The position numbers and the translations under genes are program-made. The notes below the pieces were generated by a model that saw only the letters and a program-made list of their open reading frames with translations, made no database searches and was not told the DNA's origin. From contig SVEQ01000007.1 of the NCBI GenBank assembly GCA_015057325.1, positions 1 through 64,000 on the forward strand: DNA of 64,000 nt, read 5' to 3'. The DNA is from Lachnospiraceae bacterium (lineage in GTDB: Bacteria > Bacillota > Clostridia > Lachnospirales > Lachnospiraceae). Position 1 is the stretch's first letter. Every line of letters begins with the position of its first letter. Shown piece after piece: positions 46,970 to 57,297 of this stretch.

Positions 46970-47287
46970 ATGGCAACAAGTAAGATTAAGAAGGATGACC
47001 TTGTACAGGTTATCACCGGAAAAGATAAAGGCAAAAACGGTAAGGTGTTATCAGTTGATGTCAAGAACCACAAAGTTTTGGTTGAGGGTGTTAACATGGT
47101 TTCAAAGCACACAAAGCCTTCTATGGCAAACCAGCAGGGTGGTATCATTGAGAAAGAAGCACCTATTGATATTTCTAACGTAATGTATGTTCACAAGGGT
47201 AAGCCGGTTCGTATCGGTTTCGAAGGCGAGAAGAAGGACAAAGTTCGTGTAGCTAAAGTGAATGGTAAGTTAGAGAAGATCGACTAA
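46970..47287 (+). CDS. rplX: 50S ribosomal protein L24
   Basis: A 105-residue L24 with KOW motif [17 protein letters not shown] and the following [10 protein letters not shown] segment. Initiates 50S assembly. GGAGGGTGT precedes the ATG. Confidence 0.97.
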   Translation: MATSKIKKDDLVQVITGKDKGKNGKVLSVDVKNHKVLVEGVNMVSKHTKPSMANQQGGIIEKEAPIDISNVMYVHKGKPVRIGFEGEKKDKVRVAKVNGKLEKID

Positions 47288-47310
47288 TTAAGAAAGGAGG
47301 CTACGTAAAG

Positions 47311-47850
47311 TTGAGTAGATTAAAAGAACAGTACAATAGCGAAATCAAAGACGCTATGACAAAGAAATTCGGTTACAAAAACGTTATGGAGATTCCTAAG
47401 CTTGAGAAGATCGTTATCAACATGGGTGTTGGTGAGGCAAAGGAGAACCATAAGCTTTTAGATACAGCAGTTCAGGATTTGGAGATCATCACAGGACAGA
47501 AAGCCGTTGTTACTAAGGCTAAGAAGTCAGTAGCAAACTTCAAGCTTCGTGAGGGTATGCCTATCGGATGTAAGGTTACTCTTCGTGGCGAGAGAATGTA
47601 TGAGTTTGCAGATCGTTTAATCAATCTTGCACTGCCTCGAGTAAGAGACTTCCGTGGAATCAATCCGGATGCTTTCGATGGCAGAGGTAATTATGCATTA
47701 GGTATCAAGGAACAGTTAATTTTCCCTGAGATCGAGTATGATAAGGTAGATAAGGTAAGAGGTATGGACATCATCTTCGTTACTACAGCTAAGACAGACG
47801 AGGAAGCTCGTGAGTTACTTACTTTATTCGGAATGCCATTCAAGAAATAA
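47311..47850 (+). CDS. rplE: 50S ribosomal protein L5
   Basis: A 179-residue L5 ([52 protein letters not shown]). Binds 5S rRNA. It uses a TTG start ten bases after AAAGGAGG. Confidence 0.96.
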   Translation: MSRLKEQYNSEIKDAMTKKFGYKNVMEIPKLEKIVINMGVGEAKENHKLLDTAVQDLEIITGQKAVVTKAKKSVANFKLREGMPIGCKVTLRGERMYEFADRLINLALPRVRDFRGINPDAFDGRGNYALGIKEQLIFPEIEYDKVDKVRGMDIIFVTTAKTDEEARELLTLFGMPFKK

Positions 47851-47864
47851 TAGGAGGAAGATTC

Positions 47865-48050
47865 ATGGCTAAGAAATCTATGGTTGTTAAACAACAGCGT
47901 AAACAGAAGTTCTCTACAAGAGAATATACTCGTTGTAAAGTTTGTGGACGCCCACATTCAGTTTTGAAGAAGTACGGAATTTGCAGAATCTGCTTCCGTG
48001 AGTTAGCATATAAGGGTGAAATCCCTGGTGTTAAGAAGTCAAGTTGGTAA
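47865..48050 (+). CDS. rpsN: 30S ribosomal protein S14, zinc type
   Basis: A 61-residue S14 of the short zinc-binding form, with CKVCG and CRICF as the four cysteine ligands. The longer zinc-free paralogue is not in the window. AGGAGGAAGA upstream. Confidence 0.97.
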   Translation: MAKKSMVVKQQRKQKFSTREYTRCKVCGRPHSVLKKYGICRICFRELAYKGEIPGVKKSSW

Positions 48051-48074
48051 GATTTTTGAAGGAGGTAAAAAACT

Positions 48075-48470
48075 ATGACAGATCCAATCGCAGATATGCT
48101 TACAAGAATTCGTAATGCGAATACTGCAAAGCATGATACAGTTGATGTTCCTGCTTCAAAGATGAAGGAAGCAATTGCCAATATTCTTTTAGAAGAGGGA
48201 TACATTAAAGCAGTTGATATGGTTGAGGAAGGAAAGTTCAAGACAATCCGTATCACACTTAAGTATGGTAAAGATAAAAACGAGAAGGTTATTACCGGAA
48301 TTAAGAGAATCTCTAAGCCGGGTCTTCGCGTATACGCAGGCAAGGACGAACTTCCTAAGGTATTAGGTGGTTTAGGAGTTGCTATCATTTCTACAAACAA
48401 GGGTGTACTCACTGACAAGCAGGCTCGTGAAGCTCAGGTTGGTGGCGAAGTATTAGCTTTTGTATGGTAA
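48075..48470 (+). CDS. rpsH: 30S ribosomal protein S8
   Basis: A 131-residue S8 ([39 protein letters not shown]). S8 is the repressor of the spc operon in E. coli through a site in the L5 region; no such site was sought here. Confidence 0.97.
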   Translation: MTDPIADMLTRIRNANTAKHDTVDVPASKMKEAIANILLEEGYIKAVDMVEEGKFKTIRITLKYGKDKNEKVITGIKRISKPGLRVYAGKDELPKVLGGLGVAIISTNKGVLTDKQAREAQVGGEVLAFVW

Positions 48471-48511
48471 ACTATTAATTATTGTTTATATATTATTAAG
48501 GAGGTAACGGC

Positions 48512-49051
48512 ATGTCACGTATCGGAAGAATGCCTATCGCGGTACCAGCAGGCGTAACTGTTGATATTGCAGAAAATAATCAAGTGACTGTAAAAGGACC
48601 AAAGGGTACACTGGTAAGAGTATTACCTGCGGAAATGGACATTAAGCTTGAAGGTGCAGAAGTTGTTGTAACAAGACCTAACGATCTTAAGAAAATGAAG
48701 TCATTACACGGTCTTACAAGAACTTTGATTAACAATATGGTAATCGGTGTAACTGAAGGTTATTCGAAAGTTTTAGAGGTTAATGGTGTTGGTTACAGAG
48801 CTGCTAAGCAGGGTAAGAAGTTAGTTCTTAACTTAGGATATTCTCATCCGGTTGAGATGGAGGATCCTGAAGGCTTAGAGTCTAAGGTAGATGGTAACAC
48901 CATTACAATAACAGGTATCGATAAAGAAAAAGTTGGCCAATATGCTGCAGAGATCAGAGATACAAGAAGACCTGAGCCATACAAGGGTAAAGGTATTAAG
49001 TATGCTGATGAAGTTATCCGCCGCAAGGTTGGTAAGACTGGTAAGAAATAA
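48512..49051 (+). CDS. rplF: 50S ribosomal protein L6
   Basis: A 179-residue L6 ([19 protein letters not shown] and the C-terminal [16 protein letters not shown]). Located near the factor-binding site of the 50S. Confidence 0.97.
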   Translation: MSRIGRMPIAVPAGVTVDIAENNQVTVKGPKGTLVRVLPAEMDIKLEGAEVVVTRPNDLKKMKSLHGLTRTLINNMVIGVTEGYSKVLEVNGVGYRAAKQGKKLVLNLGYSHPVEMEDPEGLESKVDGNTITITGIDKEKVGQYAAEIRDTRRPEPYKGKGIKYADEVIRRKVGKTGKK

Positions 49052-49068
49052 TTAAAGGAGTGAGATAG

Positions 49069-49437
49069 ATGATTAAGAAAGAAGCAAGAAGCAAAGTTCG
49101 TGCAAAGAAGCATTTACGTATTCGTAACCGCTTTAGTGGAACTGCAGAAAGACCTCGTTTGGCTGTGTTCAGAAGTAATAATCATATGTACGCTCAAATT
49201 ATTGATGATACAGTCGGAAAAACACTTGTAGCAGCTTCAACAAATGACAAGGCTGCTAAGTCTGAACTTAAGAAGACTAACGATGTAGAAGCAGCCGCTT
49301 ATGTTGGTACAGCTATTGCTAAAAAGGCATTAGATCAGGGTATCAAAACAGTTGTCTTTGATCGTGGCGGTTTTATATATCAGGGTAAAGTTAAAGCGTT
49401 AGCAGATGCAGCTAGAGAAGCTGGTCTGGAATTCTAA
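49069..49437 (+). CDS. rplR: 50S ribosomal protein L18
   Basis: A 122-residue L18 with a basic N-terminus ([20 protein letters not shown]) and [20 protein letters not shown]. Binds 5S rRNA together with L5. Twenty bp from rpsE. Confidence 0.97.
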   Translation: MIKKEARSKVRAKKHLRIRNRFSGTAERPRLAVFRSNNHMYAQIIDDTVGKTLVAASTNDKAAKSELKKTNDVEAAAYVGTAIAKKALDQGIKTVVFDRGGFIYQGKVKALADAAREAGLEF

Positions 49438-49456
49438 TAAGGAGGATAACAACAAT

Positions 49457-49966
49457 ATGAAGCATACTATAATTGATGCCAATCAGTTGGAATTAGAAGA
49501 ACAGGTTGTTAATATTAAGCGTGTCACCAAGGTTGTTAAGGGTGGACGTAACATGAGATTTGCTGCGCTTGTAGTTGTAGGTGACAAGAATGGTCATGTA
49601 GGTGCAGGTCTTGGAAAGGCAGCCGAGATTCCTGAGGCAATTCGTAAAGGAATGGAGGACGCAAAGAAGAGTCTTGTAGAAGTACCTATTAATGATAACG
49701 GAAGTATTCCTCATGATTTAACAGGAAAGTTTGGAAGTGCATCAGTACTTCTTAAGACATCTCCTGAAGGTACAGGTATCATCGCCGGAGGTCCTGCACG
49801 TAAGGTGCTTGAACTTGCAGGTTACAAGAATATCCGTACAAAATCTTTGGGTTCTAACAACAAGCAGAACGTTGTTCTTGCTACAATCGAGGGTCTTAAG
49901 AACTTAAAGACACCTGAAGAAGTAGCAAAACTTCGTGGCAAATCTGTAGATGAGATATTAGGATAA
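49457..49966 (+). CDS. rpsE: 30S ribosomal protein S5
   Basis: A 169-residue S5 ([39 protein letters not shown]). Involved in decoding accuracy and mRNA entry. The frame is open into rplR, but AAGGAGG sits before this ATG. Confidence 0.96.
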   Translation: MKHTIIDANQLELEEQVVNIKRVTKVVKGGRNMRFAALVVVGDKNGHVGAGLGKAAEIPEAIRKGMEDAKKSLVEVPINDNGSIPHDLTGKFGSASVLLKTSPEGTGIIAGGPARKVLELAGYKNIRTKSLGSNNKQNVVLATIEGLKNLKTPEEVAKLRGKSVDEILG

Positions 49967-49980
49967 GGAGGATTTTACAA

Positions 49981-50163
49981 ATGGCAGATAAGGTAAAAGT
50001 TACTTTAGTAAAGTCTCCTATCGGAGCTATTCCAAAGCATAAAAGAACATTGGAAGCATTAGGTCTTCGTAAGGTTAACAAGACAGTTGAGCTTCCTAAC
50101 AATGATGCAACAAAGGGAATGGTTACTCAGGTTAGACATTTAGTTAAGGTAGAAGAGATATAA
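49981..50163 (+). CDS. rpmD: 50S ribosomal protein L30
   Basis: A 60-residue L30 (KVKVTLVKSPIGAIPKHKRT, LGLRKVNKTVELPNN), normal bacterial length. AAGGAGG upstream. Confidence 0.96.
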   Translation: MADKVKVTLVKSPIGAIPKHKRTLEALGLRKVNKTVELPNNDATKGMVTQVRHLVKVEEI

Positions 50164-50190
50164 TAATAACAGATAAGGAGGTGCGAATTA

Positions 50191-50631
50191 ATGAATTTAT
50201 CTACATTAAAACCAGCAGAGGGTTCAACGCACAGCGATAATTTCAGACGTGGTCGTGGACATGGTTCAGGAAATGGCAAGACTGCAGGTAAGGGACATAA
50301 AGGACAGAAGGCTCGTTCAGGCCCTACAAGACCAGGTTTCGAAGGTGGTCAGATGCCATTATACAGACGAGTTCCTAAGAGAGGTTTCAAATGTCGTAAC
50401 TCTAAGGAGATCGTTGCAATTAACATATCTGCGCTCAACGCATTTGATGATAATACAGAGGTTTCTGTTGCAAGCTTAATCGGAGCAGGAATCGTAAGCA
50501 ATCCTAAGGATGGCGTTAAGATATTAGGCAACGGTGAACTTACTAAGAAGCTTACTGTAAAGGCAAATGCATTCTCTGCATCTGCTAAGGAAAAGATTGA
50601 AGCACTTGGTGGAAAAGCAGAGGTGATGTAA
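50191..50631 (+). CDS. rplO: 50S ribosomal protein L15
   Basis: A 146-residue L15 with the long Gly/Arg-rich N-terminal extension ([20 protein letters not shown]) that penetrates 23S rRNA. One base separates its stop from the secY start. Confidence 0.97.
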   Translation: MNLSTLKPAEGSTHSDNFRRGRGHGSGNGKTAGKGHKGQKARSGPTRPGFEGGQMPLYRRVPKRGFKCRNSKEIVAINISALNAFDDNTEVSVASLIGAGIVSNPKDGVKILGNGELTKKLTVKANAFSASAKEKIEALGGKAEVM

Positions 50632-50632
50632 T

Positions 50633-51946
50633 ATGTTCAAAACCTTAATAAATGCATTCAAAGTAGAACAGTTAAGGAAAAGAATATTTTACACATTTTG
50701 GATCGTAGTAATTGTACGTCTGGGCTGTCAGATTCCCATTCCGGGAATCGACGTTGCCCAGGTGAAGGCGTATCTTGAAAGTGTCGTAGGAAGTTCTTAC
50801 AGCTTTATAGATTCATTTACCGGTGGTTCATTCCTTTCAATGTCAGTGTTTGCTCTTTCGGTAACACCGTACATTACGGCTTCCATTATTATGCAGCTTT
50901 TAACTATTGCAATTCCAGCACTTGAGGAGATGCAAAGAGATGGCGAAGATGGAAGAAAGAAAATGACCCAGATAACCCGTTATGTTTCAATTGGACTTGC
51001 AATTATTGAGAGTTCAGGTCTTGCAATCGGATTTTCAAGACAGGGCGCACTTGGCGATGTTAATGCACTTACAATTGCTAACATAATATTTACTCTTACT
51101 GCAGGAAGCTGTATTATTATGTGGCTCGGTGAGAGAATCTCAGACAAGGGTATTGGTAACGGTATTTCAATAATCCTTTTGATTAATATCGTTTCGCGTA
51201 TGCCAAATGATTTCTCAAACCTTTACACAATGTTTGTAAAGAGTAAGGATCTTGTTCAGGCAATTATTGCAGTTGTAATTATTGTTGCTGTTGTGATTGG
51301 AACAACAATTTTGGTTATTATACTTCAGGATGCAGAACGTCGTATTCCGGTTCAGTATTCGAAGAAAATGCAGGGGCGTAAGATGGCAGGAGGACAGTCA
51401 AGCTATATTCCTCTTAAGGTTAATACAGCAGGAGTTATTCCTATTATCTTCGCTGCTTCACTTTTGTCAGTTCCGTCAATTGTTATCAACCTTTTTAATC
51501 TTGGAGTTGGTACAACGGGACAGAAGATATTACAGGTATTCAATCAGAACTATTGGTTCAATCCTGAATATCCTAAGGCATCAGTTGGACTTATTGTATA
51601 TATTGCTTTGAATATTATATTCGCATATTTCTATACTTCTATCACATTTAATCCGATGGAAGTAGCTAACAATATGAAGAAGAGTGGTGGCTTCATTCCT
51701 GGTATTCGTCCGGGTAAGCCAACTCAGGATTATCTTAACAAGATATTGAACTATATCGTATTAATTGGTGTTATCGGTCTTTTGATCGTAGCTCTCATTC
51801 CAATTTTCTTCAACGGTATGTTCAATGCGGATGTTTCTTTCGGTGGTACTTCGCTCATCATCATTGTTGGAGTTATCCTTGAGACTATGAAGCAGTTAGA
51901 GTCACAGATGCTCGTAAGAAACTATTCAGGTTTCTTGAATAACTAA
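50633..51946 (+). CDS. secY: protein translocase subunit SecY
   Basis: A 437-residue protein with ten membrane helices, the channel of the Sec translocon. Recognisable are RLGCQIPIPGID in helix 1, a plug region after GGSFLSMSVFALSVTPYITA, and GIRPGKPTQDYL in the cytoplasmic loop between helices 8 and 9. Coupled to rplO. Confidence 0.97.
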   Translation: MFKTLINAFKVEQLRKRIFYTFWIVVIVRLGCQIPIPGIDVAQVKAYLESVVGSSYSFIDSFTGGSFLSMSVFALSVTPYITASIIMQLLTIAIPALEEMQRDGEDGRKKMTQITRYVSIGLAIIESSGLAIGFSRQGALGDVNALTIANIIFTLTAGSCIIMWLGERISDKGIGNGISIILLINIVSRMPNDFSNLYTMFVKSKDLVQAIIAVVIIVAVVIGTTILVIILQDAERRIPVQYSKKMQGRKMAGGQSSYIPLKVNTAGVIPIIFAASLLSVPSIVINLFNLGVGTTGQKILQVFNQNYWFNPEYPKASVGLIVYIALNIIFAYFYTSITFNPMEVANNMKKSGGFIPGIRPGKPTQDYLNKILNYIVLIGVIGLLIVALIPIFFNGMFNADVSFGGTSLIIIVGVILETMKQLESQMLVRNYSGFLNN

Positions 51947-51964
51947 ATTATTTTTAGAATAGAC

Positions 51965-52002
51965 GCTACATGTATGAACTGTAATGGTTCATACATTGTA
52001 GC
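51965..52002 (+). promoter_or_regulatory. strong hairpin between secY and adk
   Basis: GCTACA-GTATGAAC pairs with GTTCATAC-TGTAGC, fourteen pairs with a small internal asymmetry and a seven-base loop. The tail TGTTTGTGG is only weakly T-rich, so this is a partial terminator or an mRNA-stabilising element that may reduce readthrough into adk-map-infA. Confidence 0.6.
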
Positions 52003-52037
52003 TGTTTGTGGTTATAATGAAAGGAAAAAGGAGGTAA

Positions 52038-52688
<651 letters not shown>

Positions 52689-52689
52689 A

Positions 52690-53457
52690 ATGGCGGTTTC
52701 AATTAAGTCGAAAACAGAAATTGAACTCATGCGTGAGGCGGGAAGAATTCTCGCCATTACGCATGAAGAATTAAGAAAACAGGTAAAACCGGGAATGTCA
52801 ACTTTAGAAGTTGATAGAATCGGTGAGGAAATAATTCGCAGCTTTGGCTGTATTCCATCCTTTTTGAACTACAATGGATATCCGGCTTCTATATGTGTAT
52901 CAATTAATGAAGAAGTTGTGCACGGTATACCGAACAAGGATCGTATAATTCAGGAAGACGATATAGTAAGTCTGGATGCAGGCGTTATTTATAAGGGATA
53001 TCATTCCGATGCGGCAAGAACCCTTATAATGCCGGGAGTATCCGAAGAAGTCAAGAAACTCGTTCAGATTACAAAAGAGAGTTTCTTCAAAGGTATAGAG
53101 CAGGCAGTACCGGGCAATCACATTGTAGATATCGGAAGAGCGATTCAGGAGTATGTTGAGGGGTATGGGTATTCTGTTGTAAGAGATCTTATTGGTCACG
53201 GTGTCGGAGCAAAGCTTCATGAGGAGCCGGAAGTTCCTAACTTCGCAAGTAAGAGACGCGGTGTTAAATTATGCGCCGGAATGACTATAGCGGTTGAACC
53301 CATGATTAACTTGGGAGAGTATGATGTGTACTGGGAAGATGATGATTGGACCGTAGTAACAGAGGACGGACTTCCATCAGCCCACTATGAGAATACCATA
53401 TTAATAACAGATAACGGACCGGAGATTCTCTCTACGGCCCCGGGAATCGAATTATAA
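52690..53457 (+). CDS. map: methionine aminopeptidase type I
   Basis: A 255-residue Map with metal ligands in SLDAGVIYKGYHSDAART (two Asp), GHGVGAKLHEEP (His), and the Glu residues in AVEPMIN and EDGLPSAHYENT. Removes initiator Met. The chosen ATG is one base past the adk stop with AGGTGAG upstream; a GTG at 52681 inside adk is possible. Confidence 0.96.
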   Translation: MAVSIKSKTEIELMREAGRILAITHEELRKQVKPGMSTLEVDRIGEEIIRSFGCIPSFLNYNGYPASICVSINEEVVHGIPNKDRIIQEDDIVSLDAGVIYKGYHSDAARTLIMPGVSEEVKKLVQITKESFFKGIEQAVPGNHIVDIGRAIQEYVEGYGYSVVRDLIGHGVGAKLHEEPEVPNFASKRRGVKLCAGMTIAVEPMINLGEYDVYWEDDDWTVVTEDGLPSAHYENTILITDNGPEILSTAPGIEL

Positions 53458-53471
53458 AAGGAGGATTTTAA

Positions 53472-53690
53472 ATGTCAAAGGCAGACGTAATAGAAATCGA
53501 AGGAACTGTAGTTGAAAAATTACCAAATGCCATGTTCAAGGTTGAACTTGAAAATGGTCATGAAGTGCTTGCGCATATAAGCGGAAAGCTTAGAATGAAT
53601 TATATTAAAATATTACCCGGTGACAAGGTAACATTGGAATTATCTCCTTATGATCTTACTAAGGGAAGAATTAAATGGAGAGAAAAATAG
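53472..53690 (+). CDS. infA: translation initiation factor IF-1
   Basis: A 72-residue S1-fold protein ([43 protein letters not shown]). It blocks the A site during initiation. Fourteen bp from map. The small KOW/L14e-like gene often found between map and infA in Clostridia is absent. Confidence 0.97.
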   Translation: MSKADVIEIEGTVVEKLPNAMFKVELENGHEVLAHISGKLRMNYIKILPGDKVTLELSPYDLTKGRIKWREK

Positions 53691-53709
53691 TAAAAATACC
53701 ATTTTTTGC

Positions 53710-53738
53710 TTGCATTACTCAAACAACAATGGTACAAT
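53710..53738 (+). promoter_or_regulatory. internal sigma-A promoter before rpmJ
   Basis: TTGCAT, 17-bp spacer ending TGG, TACAAT (extended -10). It lies between infA and rpmJ and could drive rpmJ and the alpha operon separately from the S10-spc promoter. Confidence 0.7.
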
Positions 53739-53779
53739 ACCTATTTGCAACGGACTTTTTTCGAAAGGAGAGTATTTTA

Positions 53780-53893
53780 ATGAAGGTTAGAGCATCAGTT
53801 AAACCAATTTGCGATAAGTGCAAAGTCATTAAAAGAAAAGGCAGTATTCGGGTAATCTGTGAGAATCCGAAGCACAAGCAGAGACAGGGATAG
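53780..53893 (+). CDS. rpmJ: 50S ribosomal protein L36
   Basis: A 37-residue L36 of the zinc-binding type, with CDKC, a third Cys and a His as ligands (residues about 11, 14, 27 and 33). AAAGGAG lies nine bases upstream. It is separated from rpsM by a 336-bp structured gap. Confidence 0.96.
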   Translation: MKVRASVKPICDKCKVIKRKGSIRVICENPKHKQRQG

Positions 53894-54229
53894 ATGATAG
53901 CCCATCGATAGTACTTGTCGTAGCTTGTTGACCAAAGTAGCATCGTATTCCCGGTGTGAAGTTCCTTCTATAATAACAGATCTTTATTATGGAAGAAGAA
54001 ATTGAAAGCGGCTGTATATATGGGTGTCATGAACCCATATAAACATATCAATAAAAGAACCTAATAATTAGCAGGTTCGACTCCGGAGAGTGCCGGTATG
54101 CATTTCACTCTGTGATACCCCACAGAGATACGCAGGTTTTTCGGAGAATACGTATAAGAGTTATTCTTATATAAGGAAATCTTAGGGTAGAAGATTTTTA
54201 TATATTACAAAACGGAGGTAGCAGTCAGT
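53894..54229 (+). promoter_or_regulatory. structured leader of the alpha (rpsM) operon
   Basis: This 336-bp gap has no gene but several matched arms: ATATGGGT/ACCCATAT (54018-54040), GAACCT/AGGTTC (54057-54078), and a CTCCG/CGGAG closed domain (54081-54146) containing CTCTGTG-ATACCC-CACAGAG. A TATAAT at 53969 lacks a good -35. The operon encodes S4, the known repressor of alpha-operon mRNA in E. coli, so an S4-binding leader is a fair guess; the fold is read from the sequence only. Confidence 0.6.
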
Positions 54230-54598
54230 ATGGCTCGTATTTCAGGTGTAGATTTACCAAGAGAAAAACGTGTTGAGATAGGTCTTACTTATATCTATGG
54301 TATTGGACTTCCTTCATCTCAGCGTATTTTGAAAGAAGCAAATGTTAACCCTGATACTCGTGTTCGTGATCTTACAGATGACGAGGTTAAGAGAATCAGT
54401 GAGATTATTAATGATAGCCAGTTGGTAGAGGGTGATCTTCGTAGAGAGATCGCACTTAACATCAAGCGTCTTCAGGAAATCGGATGTTATCGTGGAATCC
54501 GTCATAGAAAGGGATTACCGGTACGTGGACAGAAGACTAAGACTAACGCTAGAACTCGTAAGGGTCCTAAGAGAACAGTAGCAAACAAGAAGAAATAA
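54230..54598 (+). CDS. rpsM: 30S ribosomal protein S13
   Basis: A 122-residue S13 ([40 protein letters not shown]). Contacts tRNA and S19 in the 30S head. First gene of the alpha operon; CGGAGGT upstream. Confidence 0.97.
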   Translation: MARISGVDLPREKRVEIGLTYIYGIGLPSSQRILKEANVNPDTRVRDLTDDEVKRISEIINDSQLVEGDLRREIALNIKRLQEIGCYRGIRHRKGLPVRGQKTKTNARTRKGPKRTVANKKK

Positions 54599-54640
54599 GT
54601 ATAGCAATATACATTTACATTTTTCAGGAGGTTTAGTTTA

Positions 54641-55033
54641 ATGGCTAAAGTTACAAAGAAAGTGACTAAGAAGCGTGTTAAGAAGAACGTAGAACACGGA
54701 CAGGCACATATTCAGTCATCTTTTAATAATACAATTGTTACATTAACCGACAATGAAGGTAATGCGCTTTCATGGGCAAGTGCCGGTGAGTTAGGTTTCA
54801 AGGGTTCTAAGAAGTCTACTCCATATGCAGCACAGATGGCAGCTGAGACTGCAACTAAGGCAGCATTGGTACATGGTCTTAAGAAGGTAGACGTTATGGT
54901 TAAGGGTCCGGGCTCAGGTCGTGAGGCAGCTATTCGTGCGCTTCAGGCTGCAGGTCTTGAGGTATTAAGTATTCGTGACGTAACACCGGTTCCTCATAAC
55001 GGATGTCGTCCACCAAAGCGTAGAAGAGTGTAA
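54641..55033 (+). CDS. rpsK: 30S ribosomal protein S11
   Basis: A 130-residue S11 ([37 protein letters not shown] at the C-terminus). Lies in the platform of the 30S at the E site. Confidence 0.97.
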   Translation: MAKVTKKVTKKRVKKNVEHGQAHIQSSFNNTIVTLTDNEGNALSWASAGELGFKGSKKSTPYAAQMAAETATKAALVHGLKKVDVMVKGPGSGREAAIRALQAAGLEVLSIRDVTPVPHNGCRPPKRRRV

Positions 55034-55049
55034 TAGGAGGTATATTCAG

Positions 55050-55643
55050 ATGGCAGTAGATAGAACACCGGTTCTCAAAAGATGTAGATCTTTGGGTATG
55101 GAACCACAGGTTCTCGGAGTAGATAAGAAGTCAAACAGACAGTTAATCCGCTCAAGCAGAAAGATGAGCGAATATGGTTTACAGCTTCGTGAGAAGCAGA
55201 AAGCAAAGTTCATTTACGGAGTATTGGAGAAGCCTTTCCGTAATCTCTATGCAACAGCAGAGAGAATGAAAGGTCTTACAGGTCCTAACCTTATGATTCT
55301 TTTGGAGTCAAGACTTGACAATGTTATATTCCGTATGGGATTTGCAAGAACACGTAGAGAGGCAAGACAGATCGTAGGTCACAAGCACGTGTTAGTTAAC
55401 GGTAAGAGTGTGAACATCCCTTCATACAGAATCAAAGCTGGAGATAAGATTGAGATTCGCGAGAAGAGCAAATCTTTACAGAGATACAAAGATATTTTAG
55501 AAGTAACAGGCGGAAGATTAGTTCCAGCATGGTTAGATGTTGACCAGGAGAACTTAACAGGAACAGTTACAGAGCTTCCTTTAAGAGAGCAGATTGATGT
55601 ACCTGTTAACGAGACACTTATCGTCGAGTTGTATTCTAAGTAA
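55050..55643 (+). CDS. rpsD: 30S ribosomal protein S4
   Basis: A 197-residue S4 with an S4 RNA-binding domain ([32 protein letters not shown]). It lacks the N-terminal zinc cysteines. Primary 16S rRNA binder and, in E. coli, repressor of its operon. In Bacillus rpsD is elsewhere; here it is in the alpha operon. Confidence 0.97.
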   Translation: MAVDRTPVLKRCRSLGMEPQVLGVDKKSNRQLIRSSRKMSEYGLQLREKQKAKFIYGVLEKPFRNLYATAERMKGLTGPNLMILLESRLDNVIFRMGFARTRREARQIVGHKHVLVNGKSVNIPSYRIKAGDKIEIREKSKSLQRYKDILEVTGGRLVPAWLDVDQENLTGTVTELPLREQIDVPVNETLIVELYSK

Positions 55644-55678
55644 TCAGTAACTCAAAAACCAAAAGGGAGGTTCGTAAC

Positions 55679-56635
55679 GTGTTTGAATTTGAAAAACCAA
55701 GAATTGAGATTGCAGAGATCTCAGAGGATAACAGATACGGTAGATTTGTAGTGGAACCTTTGGAGAAAGGCTATGGTACAACACTTGGTAATTCTTTAAG
55801 AAGAATTATGTTATCATCTTTACCGGGCTCAGCAGTTAGCTACATTAAGATCAAAGGTGTTTTACATGAGTTCAGTTCTATTCCCGGAGTAAAAGAGGAT
55901 GTTACTGAAATCGTTATGAACATCAAAGAATTGGCTATCAAGAATAACAGTTCATCTAATGAGCCAAAGCAGGCATACATTGAGTTTATAGGTGAAGGTG
56001 TTGTTACAGCAGCAGATATTCATGTTGATAGTGACATTGAGATTCTTAACCCAGATTTGGTTATTGCAACACTTTCAGGTCCGGATGCGAGACTTGATAT
56101 GGAGCTTACAATAACAAAGGGTAGAGGTTATGTTGGAGCAGACAAGAACAAGAAAGAAGATTCTTCAATCGACGTTATTGCTGTAGATTCAATATATACA
56201 CCTGTAGAGAGAGTTAATCTCACTGTTGCTAATACACGTGTAGGTCAGGTTACTGATAACGATAAGCTGACTTTAGATGTATATACAAATGGTACACTTG
56301 CTCCTGATGAGGCTGTAAGTCTTGCAGCTAAGGTACTTTCAGAGCATTTGAATCTCTTCATTGACCTTTCTGAGAATGCTAAGTCAGCAGAGGTTATGGT
56401 AGAGAAGGAAGACAATGAGAAAGAGAAAGTTCTTGAGATGAACATTGATGAATTAGAACTTTCAGTTAGATCATTTAATTGTCTTAAGCGTGCCGGCATT
56501 AATACTGTTGAGGAACTTACAAGCAAGACAACTGAGGATATGATGAAAGTTCGTAACCTTGGTAGAAAGTCTCTTGACGAGGTTCTTAACAAATTGAAAG
56601 AACTTGGATTATCTCTCAATAACGGAGAGGACTAA
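55679..56635 (+). CDS. rpoA: RNA polymerase subunit alpha
   Basis: A 318-residue alpha subunit: N-terminal assembly domain ([20 protein letters not shown]) and C-terminal DNA/activator-binding domain ([32 protein letters not shown]). GTG start with AGGGAGG upstream. Confidence 0.97.
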   Translation: MFEFEKPRIEIAEISEDNRYGRFVVEPLEKGYGTTLGNSLRRIMLSSLPGSAVSYIKIKGVLHEFSSIPGVKEDVTEIVMNIKELAIKNNSSSNEPKQAYIEFIGEGVVTAADIHVDSDIEILNPDLVIATLSGPDARLDMELTITKGRGYVGADKNKKEDSSIDVIAVDSIYTPVERVNLTVANTRVGQVTDNDKLTLDVYTNGTLAPDEAVSLAAKVLSEHLNLFIDLSENAKSAEVMVEKEDNEKEKVLEMNIDELELSVRSFNCLKRAGINTVEELTSKTTEDMMKVRNLGRKSLDEVLNKLKELGLSLNNGED

Positions 56636-56694
56636 TAATATTAATACCACTTAAGCCGAATAAGAGTAAGCAAAGTGAAGGAGGACATTACATT

Positions 56695-57231
56695 ATGGCA
56701 ATGTATAGAAAGCTTGGAAAGAAACAGGCACAGAGAAAAGCGTTACTTCGTAATCAGGTAACACAGTTATTATACAATGGTAAGATTAAGACTACCGAGG
56801 CAAGAGCTAAGGAAATCCGTAAGATTGCTGAGAGTCTTATAACAATGGCTGTTAAAGAGAAAGATAACTTCGATGAGGTTACTGTAACAGCTAAGGTTGC
56901 TAAGAAAGACAAAGATGGCAAGAGAATCAAAGAAGTTGTAGACGGTAAGAAAGTTACTGTATATGACGAAGTTGAGAAGACAGTTAAGAAAGACCAGCCA
57001 TCTAAGCTTCATGCAAGAAGACAGATGCTCAAGGTTCTTTATCCTGTAGTTGAGGTTCCTACTGAGGCAGCAGGTAAGAAGAGAATGACTAAGAAGGTTG
57101 ATCTTACAGAGAAGTTATTCAATGAGTATGGTCCTAAGTATGCAGGACGTAACGGTGGTTATACAAGAATCGTTAAAATCGGACCTCGTAAGGGCGATGC
57201 AGCGATGGAAGTAATCATTGAGTTAATCTAA
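56695..57231 (+). CDS. rplQ: 50S ribosomal protein L17 with internal insertion
   Basis: A 178-residue L17. The start (YRKLGKKQAQRKALLRNQ), the LHARRQ segment and the end (GGYTRIVKIGPRKGDAAMEV) match the family, but bacterial L17 is usually 112-130 residues. About 45 charged residues (roughly 57-103, many Lys/Glu/Val) lie between the two conserved blocks. The frame is clean, so this is a real expansion, probably exposed near the tunnel exit. Confidence 0.95.
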   Translation: MAMYRKLGKKQAQRKALLRNQVTQLLYNGKIKTTEARAKEIRKIAESLITMAVKEKDNFDEVTVTAKVAKKDKDGKRIKEVVDGKKVTVYDEVEKTVKKDQPSKLHARRQMLKVLYPVVEVPTEAAGKKRMTKKVDLTEKLFNEYGPKYAGRNGGYTRIVKIGPRKGDAAMEVIIELI

Positions 57232-57252
57232 TCAAGATAACGAATTATGACA

Positions 57253-57288
57253 GGCGGAGACTTCCAAGTCCCCGCCTTTGTATTTATA
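57253..57288 (+). terminator. terminator after rplQ
   Basis: GGCGG-GACTT and AAGTC-CCGCC form a ten-pair stem with single bulges and a two-base loop, followed by TTTGTATTT. It ends ten bases before the ecfA start, so expression of the ecf genes depends on readthrough or an unseen promoter. Confidence 0.8.
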
Positions 57289-57297
57289 GGAAAAGAT

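Noticed and set aside
54068-54090. T-arm-like sequence GGTTCGACTCC suggesting a tRNA
   Set aside because: No acceptor, D or anticodon arms are found around it, and the segment is better explained by the GAACCT/AGGTTC hairpin of the leader.
53894-54229. Hidden small gene between rpmJ and rpsM
   Set aside because: All frames are interrupted by stops and the paired arms account for most of the sequence.
57247-57297. Upstream ATG as start of the fused EcfA
   Set aside because: The extension is the rplQ terminator hairpin translated; the family N-terminus begins at the later ATG.
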